Below, one piece after another: positions 9,640 to 16,859 of a DNA stretch of 26,876 nucleotides (positions are counted from its first letter, which is position 1; each line of letters begins with the position of its first letter). The notes beneath the pieces were generated by a model. The model did no database searches and was not told the origin of the DNA. It saw nothing but the letters and a program-made list of their open reading frames with translations. Made by a program: the position numbers and the translations under genes. This DNA is from Hydnum rufescens UP504 (lineage: Eukaryota; Basidiomycota; Agaricomycetes; Cantharellales; Hydnaceae): positions 1 to 26,876 of the forward strand of contig MU129340.1 of assembly GCA_014904985.1 (NCBI GenBank), read 5' to 3'.

Positions 9640-10015
9640 GGACGGAAAGAAACAACGTATCGAGGACCCGAAGATGCCTTCACAATAACTATGAAGCAAG
9701 TTGCATTATATTAGTACAATATGCAGACACTATATCATGAACCAACACACATTGATCGTCATCAAGCTGTTTGAGAATTTCGGCAATGATTTGGCCAACG
9801 GATTGCACAGCCTTGAGGCCATCTTCTGTCTTTTCATATTCTTTCTTGAGATCCCTTGAAGAAAATCAAACTACATTACGTGGTATAATCAGCATAGACC
9901 CTTCGTCACTTAGAAAGCATACTGATGGGTCTTCCAGCACTCGCTCATAGTCTTATCTTCACGTAGTTTCTATGCAGAGGAATCTTTGTGAGCACACTCC
10001 CAATATACCAGCCGC
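9640..10015. other. Gap in the left array, nothing recognised
   Basis: Unique-looking sequence between unit U2 and hairpin B of unit U2b. It contains no hairpin A, no clear acceptor and no reading frame of note. It probably replaced or disrupted one unit. Confidence 0.4.
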
Positions 10016-10016
10016 C

Positions 10017-10061
10017 GTGCACTCACTATGATATCTCTACAGCCCAGCTTTGCTGGGCTGT
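10017..10061 (-). repeat. Unit U2b: hairpin B and donor without hairpin A
   Basis: ACAGCCCAGC / GCTGGGCTGT (10039-10061) is a perfect 10-bp stem in which one C-G pair of the consensus is flipped to G-C. Donor ATA|GTGAGT at 10026. No hairpin A follows in 9640-10015. The donor region could instead pair with GTGTGCTCAC near 9990-9999. Confidence 0.5.
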
Positions 10062-10199
10062 GGTGTACTGTTCATCATACTTGCAACTTCGGTTGTCAGT
10101 TGGATCAGTCATGTGGCTGTGGAGCCCGGAATCCTTGACAACGATGATGACGTCATCATCACCATTCAGGGTGGGGTGCCTAGACAATCGCGATACTGC

Positions 10200-10329
10200 C
10201 TACAATGAAAAGGATTCAAAGCGTTAGTAAAAATTAAGCAGTGCACAAGGAGTGGCTTAAAGCCACTCCTTGTGGGGAAAGGGGTAAAAAGTATATGCCT
10301 TATCCGCACCCCACCATTCTGGGGTGTGG
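10200..10329 (-). repeat. Unit U1: 99-nt intron with hairpin A; hairpin B 10304-10329
   Basis: First unit of the left array. Hairpin B (10 bp, one A-C mismatch), weak GC donor AAG|GCATAT (10298), hairpin A CACAAGGAGTGGC (10244-10274) fully paired over 13 bp, perfect branch TACTAAC (10223-10229), acceptor ATTGTAG (10200). The exon after it holds the palindrome GATGATGACGTCATCATC (10143-10160). Confidence 0.65.
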
Positions 10330-10642
10330 TGGTGTTCACTTTGGCCTTGGCATCATTGGCGGGGTATCACAAGATGGTGCCGGGTGAAGCCAAAACTCAA
10401 TGTTGACACGTGCCGGTTCTGAAAGCACCAAACCACTCATCAGTAGTAATACACCACAATGCATTGGGTCAACTATATACGAGTGGTACACCATAAACTT
10501 AATAATAATATATTCCACATTTTTAATATTCTGAGTCAGTGCTTGGCTGCAATCCTCATCCCGGCAATTGCTGGCATTGAGTCACATTTCTTTCTCGCAA
10601 CCACCACCACCTAATAAGGAAACCACCCAAACAGGGAAAGAC
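10330..10642. promoter_or_regulatory. Axis between the two divergent arrays, possible bidirectional promoter
   Basis: About 300 bp separate hairpin B of the first left unit from hairpin B of the first right unit. If the arrays are transcribed as the splice signals predict, both transcripts start here. Seen: AT-rich patch with AACTATATAC (10470) and AATAATAATATATTCC (10500-10516), and TGAGTCA at 10578. No convincing core promoter can be named. Confidence 0.35.
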
Positions 10643-10786
10643 GACCACACCCCCGCCGATGCAGGTGTGTGGTCGCAAGGTGAGTTTTCTTTATTGTAGT
10701 AGATACAACAGCGCAAAAAGAGCAGTGAAAGCTGCTCTTTTTGCACTGTGTTGAACTTGTTTACTGACACAGCACTTTTTATATAG
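10643..10786 (+). repeat. Unit P1: hairpin B 10643-10674; 107-nt intron 10680-10786
   Basis: Hairpin B GACCACAC/GTGTGGTC with inner mismatches. Donor CAAG|GTGAGT, hairpin A GCAAAAAGAGCAG closed by a U-G pair around a GAAA tetraloop (GNRA type, 10713-10744), branch TACTGAC (10762-10768), acceptor ATATAG. A 7-bp hairpin CTGGTCC/GGACCAG starts 9 nt into the next exon. Confidence 0.65.
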
Positions 10787-10958
10787 ATCATGACCTGGTC
10801 CTAGGGACCAGTTGAGAATCAGCCAAACAATGAGGGCCTGACTGCCAGGGCCCAAACAGGATTGAGAATGTGAGAAAGGGGACTGTGACAACATGACGAA
10901 CACGACCAACGCGACCACAACAGACAATAACGTGCCCAGTGAGTGGCCGCATGAACCC

Positions 10959-11096
10959 CACACCCACTACGGTGGGTGTGTGGTTCTCTACATAAGATGG
11001 CTCCCCCCCCAACGTATCCAGCCACGCAAAAAGAGCAGCGAACACTGCTCTTTTTGTGCTGGTTTTAATTTCTAACTAACATAAATATTTTTCTAG
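10959..11096 (+). repeat. Unit P2: hairpin B 10959-10980; hairpin A 11025-11058; donor mutated
   Basis: Hairpin B CACACCCAC with a UACG loop closed by C-G (UNCG-type tetraloop). The donor position reads TAAG|ATGGCT, so GT is lost. Hairpin A has 14 bp with a G-U pair. Branch ACTAAC (11075-11080), acceptor TTTTCTAG (11096). Confidence 0.6.
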
Positions 11097-11344
11097 GTTA
11101 TCCCCTACCCTATAATCGACAAAATGAAGAACCACCCAACAAGAATGAATGGAATGGATGCCCGCCAAACGAGGACCTGCCAAATGAACCCCAAGCCCCC
11201 TGAAACCACAGCCCACAACACGAACATGTGCCAGATGGTAACCCGCGCACCAAAGGCCATATGCCCAATAAAAACCATGTAGGCGAAGGATCACCAACCA
11301 GACAAAGGCACGAAACAACACAGAGCCAATGAGTGGCTCCAGGG

Positions 11345-11482
11345 ACCACACACCTGCCGCAGCAGGTGGTGCGTGGTTCCACAAGATAAGTTTTATTTTT
11401 TGTTTTGTGGTGCAAGAAGAGCAGCGTAAGCTGCTCTTCCTGCGATCTTTAATATTTGACTAACCCGTTTATTTTTTTTTAG
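11345..11482 (+). repeat. Unit P3: hairpin B 11345-11377; hairpin A 11412-11443; donor AT
   Basis: Hairpin B ACCACACACCTGC with a bulge. Donor position CAAG|ATAAGT. Hairpin A GCAAGAAGAGCAGC with a GUAA loop (GNRA type); one A-T pair of other units is replaced by G-C on both arms, and one A-C mismatch is present. Branch GACTAAC (11458-11464), acceptor TTTTTAG (11482). Confidence 0.6.
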
Positions 11483-11690
11483 CTTTTAGACTCACACCCG
11501 CACGAACCCCCATTCCCCAATCTGCCGAGCCAAACCCTGCACCCCCGACCTCGCCGAACACAGACCTGGTGAGCAAAACCCCGCCCAGTGATACGCTAAA
11601 CAACCCACCCCCCCTTCCCATACAACACGACCAAAAAAACTGTGAAAATGCAACCAACGCAAGATGACAATGCATGCAGTGAACGGCCGC

Positions 11691-11856
11691 GAACCACACA
11701 CCTGCCCTGGCAGGTGTGTGGTTCTATATAAGGTGAGTCCCCCCCCAGTATATACAGCCGTGCAAAAAGAGCAGCGAAGCTGCTCTTTTTGCACTGGTTT
11801 TAATTTTTAACTAATCTTTTCTTTTTATGGTATATTATGAAAATCCACCCAACGAG
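11691..11856 (+). repeat. Unit P4: perfect hairpins B 11691-11724 and A 11761-11793
   Basis: Both stems are perfect over 15 bp: B is GAACCACACACCTGC, A is TGCAAAAAGAGCAGC with a GAA loop. Donor AAG|GTGAGT (11733), branch AACTAAT (11809-11815). The acceptor is missing where expected (TTTTTATGG at 11822); the first AG is at 11855-11856. Confidence 0.62.
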
Positions 11857-11952
11857 AACCCGGGGATATGCCAGATGACCCCTCCTCCCCTTCCCATATG
11901 CATCAACCCACGCAAATGAAGACGTGCGAAATGAAAACCCAGGAAATCCATA

Positions 11953-12114
11953 CACCACACACCCACCTCAGCGGGTGTGTGGTGATTCTTTAAAGTAAGT
12001 TCTTTTCATCTATGTGTACCATCACCCAAAAGGAACAGCTGGCGCTGTTCCTTTGTGCGACCTTTTTCTTTTTTTCTTTGTCTACTAATGTTATTTGAAC
12101 ATGAACTACCCCAG
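11953..12114 (+). repeat. Unit P5: hairpin B 11953-11984; hairpin A 12029-12054
   Basis: Hairpin B CACCACACACCC pairs perfectly over 12 bp. Donor AAA|GTAAGT (11995). Hairpin A AAAGGAACAGC pairs over 11 bp; GAGCAGC/GCTGCTC has become GAACAGC/GCTGTTC, a G-C to A-T exchange on both arms. Branch TACTAAT (12083-12089); the nearest acceptor is CCCCAG at 12114. Confidence 0.62.
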
Positions 12115-12147
12115 CCTGACCTGCAACCTGCATGAACCACCAAGCAA

Positions 12148-12235
12148 AGACCTGCTGAACGAAACCCACGACTCAGCTGAATGAAGCCCACAAGCCAGCC
12201 GAGCAAAACCCACAATCCGGCTGAACAAAATACAC
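12148..12235 (+). repeat. Four 22-nt tandem exon repeats
   Basis: Units at 12148-12169, 12170-12191, 12192-12213 and 12214-12235, each close to AANCCAGCTGAACAAAACCCAC in pattern (middle GCTGAA or GCCGAG, then CCCAC). Looser copies occur earlier in the right array (around 11175, 11565, 11920) and, in a related form (CCTCGAATG...CACCCC), in the left array. Confidence 0.75.
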
Positions 12236-12500
12236 AACATGGTGGCAGAACAGTGGGCCCCCTGGATCCCTGGGGACGTCCAGCGACGGATGGATATAAT
12301 ACAACTTGTGTATAATAATAATAATAGTATTTAAATGAATATTAATAATATGTTGATACATATCAGAGGTGGTAACTTACCATAGGGTAAGACACTGTGT
12401 TGATATGCTAATTAAGCATGGTACCATACCATAATTGATATATCTATACTGTAAATGAAACCCGGTGAGCGATGACCTGACAAATGGTGGGTGAGTAACA
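12236..12500 (+). other. Interval between units P5 and P6 with AT-rich tail copy
   Basis: Holds TGTGTATAATAATAATAATAG (in part, 12307-12327), which recurs at 12622-12665, and small inverted repeats such as CTTACC...GGTAAG (12375-12393). Near 12470 further exon-repeat fragments appear (GACCTGACAAATGG). No reading frame of note. Confidence 0.45.
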
Positions 12501-12508
12501 CAGGAACG

Positions 12509-12614
12509 ACACCCGCTGTGGCGGGTGTGTTAGTGTAAGGTCTTTTTTATTGTATTAGATACAGGAGCAGCTCTGGCTGCTCTTTCTGTGGTACTGGTGA
12601 GCCATCAGCTCACC
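12509..12614 (+). repeat. Unit P6: hairpins B 12509-12528 and A 12563-12584, 3' part decayed
   Basis: Hairpin B ACACCCGC/GCGGGTGT (8 bp, consensus pairs exchanged on both arms). Donor either GTAAGG (12535) or GTCTTT (12540). Hairpin A GAGCAGC with a UCUG loop. No branch point or acceptor; instead a third hairpin GGTGAGC/GCTCACC (12596-12614) follows. Confidence 0.55.
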
Positions 12615-12616
12615 GG

Positions 12617-12690
12617 ATGTATGTGTATAATAAATAAATCAATAATAATAATAATAATAATAGTATTTGAATATTAGTAATCATATGCTA
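12617..12690 (+). repeat. AT-rich tail of the right array with (AAT)n microsatellite
   Basis: ATGTGTATAATAAATAAATC leads into an (AAT)7-like run (12637-12662). It resembles both 12307-12345 and the minus-strand tail of the left array, and contains overlapping AATAAA signals. The palindrome TGCTATCCCTGGGATAGCA follows at 12687-12705. Confidence 0.5.
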
Positions 12691-12760
12691 TCCCTGGGAT
12701 AGCATGAATTATCACAGGAGCTTTGTGGGTTTTTAGCCTATAATCTTATGGCCAGGGCTG

Positions 12761-13785
12761 CCAACTGGACTCCATTTAGGGAGTGCTCCACAGGCCTCCC
12801 CCCTAAACAACAATTTCCTCCCCAGAGCCTTCCATCCATGCAATTGCCTTGAAAATGCACACTTGGGTCATCCAAACACATCTATAGCATCCCTCAAACT
12901 TTCAAATTCATGGCTCCAGTGCCAGAGTCTCCATAATATTTTCAAGTTTCACTGAAATACACCCTCCAGTTGGGACACTTCCAAAGCTCCAATCACTCTG
13001 ATTTTTTGTAGGCCACACCTGCTCACCATTTGAGCCTCAGCCCCTGAATTTCAGCCCATTCTGAGGACTTTTGATATCTGTCACATGACCAAGATCTTCT
13101 CCTCCCCCTGCTTCACTCAGTCCTCTAATTTGTATGGACTTTGTTGCCATTTGTAGTAGTAGTATGTGACAGTGTATGATTTAAATTTCAAGATATTCCA
13201 TGCAATATTCATGGAGTTATTCAAGAAACATTCCAGATCAATTCAATTTGGAGTCAGAACAGCAGTATTTCCACTAAATACCGCTGTTCTGACCCCAAAT
13301 TGAATTGATCTAGAATGTTTCTTGGATAACTCCATGAATATTGCATGGAATATCTTGAAATTTAAATCATACACTGTCACATACTACTACTACAAATGGC
13401 AACAAAGTCCATACACACTAGAGGACTGAGTGAAGCAGGGGGAGGGAAAGATCTTGGTCATGTGACAGATATCAAAAGTCCTCAGAATGGGCTGAAATTC
13501 AGGGGCTGAGGCTCAAATGGTGAGCAGGTGTGGCCTACAAAAAATCAGAGTGATTGGAGCTTTGGAAGTGTCCCAACTGGAGGGTGTATTTCAGTGAAAC
13601 TTGAAAATATTATGGAGACTCTGGCACTGGAGCCATGAATTTGAAAGTTTGAGGGATGCTATAGATGTGTTTGGATGACCCAAGTGTGCATTTTCAAGGC
13701 AATTGCATGGATGGAAGGCTCTGGGGAGGAAATTGTTGTTTAGGGGGGAGGCCTGTGGAGCACTCCCTAAATGGAGTCCAGTTGG
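12761..13785. mobile_element. Fold-back element, 510-bp arms and 5-nt loop, GCTG flanks
   Basis: The left arm begins CCAACTGGACTCC at 12761 and the right arm ends with its complement GGAGTCCAGTTGG at 13785. The arms are symmetric about 13273 (loop CCACT, 13271-13275), so there is no net length difference. Only scattered substitutions and small local differences are visible (for example around 13110 against 13435). GCTG occurs on both sides (12757-12760, 13786-13789), a likely short target duplication. No coding capacity. It is a non-autonomous fold-back/MITE-type element whose transcript would be a 500-bp double-stranded RNA. Confidence 0.88.
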
Positions 13786-14340
13786 GCTGATATCTGTCAT
13801 GTGCACTCCCCACATATGTATTAACTCAGTGATGCAATATCAGAGCCACCCCTGCTCTACATCTTATGCAATGGACTTTTGATCTTTCTCCCCTCCCCTC
13901 ATTCAGCACTCCACATCATGATTCATTTCAGATATAGTCAGGATTATAATATTATAAGCCTATTCCACCCAGTTCAGGTCTATTTTAAACTGCTTAACAT
14001 TCATGGTAGCTTTTTGTTCTTTTTTTGCCTGAAAAGGGAGTTGAATACCTAGAAGCAAACAGAACACGCTGATTCTTGGCACATGTTTAGTTAACTATGT
14101 GGTCATACCCCATGTCAAATTTCAAGTCCATACCTTCTCTGTGAGGGGAGTAAATTTATTTTCAATATTTAAACTTATTGTCCTTATAGCTCTGTAATTA
14201 ATGAATGGATCTGGCTGAAATTTTAGTATGATTTGCATAGAAGTTCTCTCTAACCATGCACCAAATTTCAGAATGATCTGCTTAGCACTTATTTGGATGT
14301 ACTTCATCCAATTTCTGCATTTAGGCTTTTTTTAATGGGA
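13786..14340. other. Flank of the fold-back element, weak old homology to its arms
   Basis: Phrases such as TGATATCTGTCATGTGCAC (13790) and GGACTTTTGATCTTTCTCCC (13873) echo the element's arm, suggesting a much older related copy. No gene is recognised. Confidence 0.45.
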
Positions 14341-14344
14341 AAGC

Positions 14345-14489
14345 CACCACACCCCAGTATAGACTGGGGTGTGGTGTTAAGGTATGTTATTGTAACTTTA
14401 GCTACTCTAGTACAAAAAGGGCAGCCTCTGGCTGCCCTTTTTGCACTACTATTGATTTTTTGAACTAACCTGTTGTCCCCCCATTATAG
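14345..14489 (+). repeat. Unit P7: outlying complete hairpin unit
   Basis: Hairpin B CACCACACCCCAGT pairs perfectly over 14 bp (14345-14376). Donor AAG|GTATGT (14382), hairpin A CAAAAAGGGCAGCC pairs over 14 bp (14413-14443), branch AACTAAC (14463-14469), acceptor ATTATAG|G (14489), a 108-nt intron. It has every signal in the expected place but lies 1.8 kb from the array, beyond the fold-back element. Confidence 0.7.
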
Positions 14490-14624
14490 GATCCCCCTAA
14501 GTGTACACCCAGGGGCCCCTGTCCCCTCTGGTGGCCCCTCTACCCCCTCCCACCCCTTGAGTTGGTCTGGGGCAGGGGTGCTCCCTCTTGTCAGCACTGG
14601 TGTAGTAATGGAACCTGGATTATG

Positions 14625-14800
14625 TAATCAATTAGGTAATATGTATATTAGGTAATAGGTATTATGTAATATATTTAATTATATCATCAACTAATTATGT
14701 AATTTAATATTATGTAATATTATTGTTGTGCACAATTATGTCACTGCTGTTTTGGGTCGATTACATCATTTCCTATTTAGGATATTAGGTAATTGACAGG
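14625..14800. repeat. AT-rich patch with ATTATGTAAT-like repeats
   Basis: About eight variants of ATTA(T/G)GTAAT lie between 14615 and 14795. No reading frame. Could be low-complexity expansion. Confidence 0.5.
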
Positions 14801-14965
14801 TCGGCCAGGTATTCCAGAGTTCTACAAGTAAAAGTTCCAAGTCCCTACTTTGATCTCAAATTGATGTCAAAACTATGTCAAACTGCACTTGTTTGATATA
14901 AAGGCCCATTTTGATCAATATTTGATATCAAAGAGAACACAGGCCTATTAGGTCCTATACAAACA

Positions 14966-15925
14966 TCAAAATGACATGCCTTTTGAGATCAATGGAAGTG
15001 TCTGACCAGCCTGAACCAAGCGATCCAATGTCTTGTCTGACATTAATGCTCGTGCACCAATGAATGTCTCGGTGTATCCCAGCATGGCATACTCCATTTT
15101 GCACCATGACTCCAAGGCTTTCTGAAGCTCAAGCTCAGCCTTGTTCTTCTCATAGGCCTTGATTGTAGTTTTTCGAGGTTGCTGCATTGTCTTTGATCTG
15201 GTGTTGCTTGAGAAAAGAATACCAAAGATGGAAGGTGGGCAAAGATCACAGCAAGTGGAGGGTTGTCATAAGTTACAGCGCTGACAATGAGGTGGAGGCA
15301 AGGCTGCAGATATACAAGTTGGAGTGACCAAAGGATGGGAAGGAAGCTGAACGTGTGCTCACAAAGACGGTTGTTTCTGTAATGTACACCCCCAACTTTA
15401 TGTCAACAATATCATCTGGGATCATCTTCTGGCAAATACAGAGGGTTGATAAACACATCCAGGGCTGGCTCCAGGTAAAAGCGATCATTCCCACTACACT
15501 TTTGATCTTCAGGGACAAACTGTTTGCCTGTTAATCACGGGTCTAGCCACATGACATGGTTTGTTTGTTTTGGTGACTCTGGTAAGAAATCCAATATTAA
15601 GGTTATCATCTACAAATGACTTTGGAGGCTATGAACTGTCAGGATCCATTTCTGGAACAATATCCTCAGGTGGGGGGCTGCTGCTGAAATATGCACCCTT
15701 GGGCACATTGTGGGGAACCCCACTAATGGTAGAGGCAAGAAGCTCTTCCTCTGCATCAAACTGATCCTTTTCAAGGGGTAGGAGCTCATTGCTGGTTGTG
15801 TTGTTCACTGTAACCTCCATGAGTGGCACAATCTTGCATTTCTTCTTTGCTGGTGCCAACATGGGTTCATCAGCTGTGTTACCAGGCCATTTCCATTTCT
15901 TTGTGTAGGGGTTTTCTGCTGATGT
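14966..15925 (-). pseudogene. Minus-strand relic of an unrecognised retroelement-like gene
   Basis: Downstream of the promoter/leader at 15930-16855, a frame opens with PYTKKWKWPG (about 15912) and ATG at 15862, continues to TAG at 15629-15631, and has an acidic, proline-containing C-terminal part. Beyond it, further minus-strand segments in other frames look coding-like: one around 15273-15518, and one at 14966-15187 ending in ALMSDKTLDRLVQAG and LISKGMSF. The order suggests a single ancient gene broken by frameshifts and stops. The ALMSDK block faintly recalls C-terminal regions of fungal mobile-element helicases, from memory only and weakly. The final peptide is shared with the dispersed module at 7640-7700. 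No catalytic motif is visible, so I name no function. Confidence 0.4.
14971..15010 (-). repeat. Dispersed module, copy 3
   Basis: Plus strand GACATGCCTTTTGAGATCA followed by TCTGACCAGCC, matching the minus strand at 7640-7700 and, loosely, 290-335. On its minus strand it encodes the LISKGMSF end of the relic gene. Confidence 0.55.
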
Positions 15926-15929
15926 TCAG

Positions 15930-16855
15930 AAGAAAACTAGAGCAAGTCGAATGACAGAGTCTTGACTTAGTCTTTAGTAAATGACAAAGGACTGGTTCTT
16001 ATTACTGAGATAGGTGTAGGAATCAAGGGCTGGATATAGGGGTAGAGAGAGTGTGTGGAGGGTTTGAATGAAAGAGATGAAAGGTTGAAAGGTTGGTGAA
16101 TAAGGGCTAAAGCGTGAGAAGGGTGTGAAGTCGATCAAGAACTTAGGTAAGACTTGTTACAGGTTACTAAGGGCCTTAAATCCTCTCCAAGTGTACTGAA
16201 GATCCTCCTCTTGATAAGCTGTGCTAGACTTATTTATGCTAGGCTTAAGCTATTGAGGGCTTGGTCTTCCAATACTTGTGAAGTCAGATTTCTCCTTTTC
16301 TACTGTAGAACTTAGTCTAATGTGGCTAAGGTGATCTGAATGTGTGAAGAAAAGAGAGATTGCTAGGGAGCTACCTCCAGATTTCTTCTGGGTGTGTGAA
16401 GAATAGAGAGACTGCCAGGGGCTACCTCTGAATTTCTTGTCTTTCTACCTAAGATTCCCCCTCCTTTTATGCCTGTCAGAGAGCCCCTATTACAAAGCAT
16501 TCCCCTGTCTAGTTATAGAAGGATGGGAAATGAACCTTTTGTTCTATCCTAAAAATAACCTATGACTCATCTATGACTCATCTATGACTCATCTATGACT
16601 CATCTATGACTCATCTATGATCATCTATGACTCATATGCCTTATTGTTCCTAAATGAACTTATTGTTCTACCCTAAAAATATCTTATGACTCACACATTC
16701 TAGAAGGGTGTAGCATAGCAATGGTTCTAGAAGGGTGGAGTCCATGTTCTAGAAGAGCACAGCATCTCCTAATGGTGTTGCTATGGCACCTTTATGAGGT
16801 CTAATTTAGGGTTGCTATGGCCCTTAATGTTTCCCTCAATATTGACCACCATTTA
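15930..16855 (-). promoter_or_regulatory. Minus-strand LTR-like promoter and leader
   Basis: On the minus strand, TGGTCAATATTGAGGG (about 16840-16855) could start an LTR. A bZIP-site cluster (16561-16635), a TATA-like CATAAAAG (16464-16471), then a pyrimidine-rich leader follow, reaching the relic gene near 15925. CATCAG at 15919-15924 could be a splice acceptor joining the leader to the frame. The second LTR is not in the window, so LTR status is inferred from layout. Confidence 0.45.
16561..16635. repeat. 11-bp tandem repeat TATGACTCATC, each a Gcn4/AP-1 site
   Basis: Five exact copies start at 16561, 16572, 16583, 16594 and 16605, then a copy lacking one C (16616-16625) and a partial copy (16626-16635). 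Each full copy contains ATGACTCAT, the ideal palindromic site of Gcn4-type bZIP factors. Another TGACTCA is at 16687. The run lies about 90-170 bp upstream of the minus-strand TATA-like box. Confidence 0.85.
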
Positions 16856-16859
16856 TGGA

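Larger units (their letters stand above)
7910..10600 (-). ncRNA. Left array: leftward-transcribed spliced units with paired hairpins
   Basis: At least seven units (U1 near 10300 to U7 near 8000) share one layout on the minus strand: degenerate 22-24-nt exon repeats, hairpin B, donor 2-10 nt later, hairpin A in the intron, branch point, YAG acceptor. Five A stems (U1 excepted, U7 and U6 fully paired) include G-U pairs in U3, U4 and U5 that would be C-A mismatches in plus-strand RNA, which supports the direction independently of the splice sites. Exons also share a GATGACGAT-like block. Units are 200-390 bp apart, with one larger gap where a unit has decayed. CpG is common here, unlike the flanks. 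No frame stays open through the spliced exons I tested. I infer a structured, spliced non-coding transcript; the family is unknown to me. Confidence 0.5.
10643..12690 (+). ncRNA. Right array: rightward-transcribed spliced units with paired hairpins
   Basis: Six units (P1-P6) on the plus strand mirror the left array: exon with 22-24-nt repeats, hairpin B, donor, hairpin A, branch point, acceptor. Five of six have a CTRAY branch point and four a YAG acceptor in the expected place. Exons between units carry degenerate copies of GACCTGCCAAATGAA-CCC, including a clean tandem run at 12148-12235 whose 22-nt period would shift any reading frame. P2 and P3 have AT in place of the GT donor, and P4 lacks a nearby acceptor, so not every unit can splice as drawn. 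The array ends in AT-rich DNA resembling the left array's end. The product is unknown and probably non-coding. Confidence 0.5.

Noticed and set aside
13591..13815. 74-codon minus-strand frame at the right end of the fold-back element
   Set aside because: It mostly lies in one arm of the inverted repeat and has no motif; it is a by-product.
8033..14489. Hairpin A followed by CTAA or CTAG as Helitron 3' ends (hairpin plus CTRR)
   Set aside because: The CTAA is explained as a branch point at intron distance from a YAG, the spacing is longer than in Helitrons, and no TC 5' ends or A/T insertion sites go with the units. Not fully excluded.
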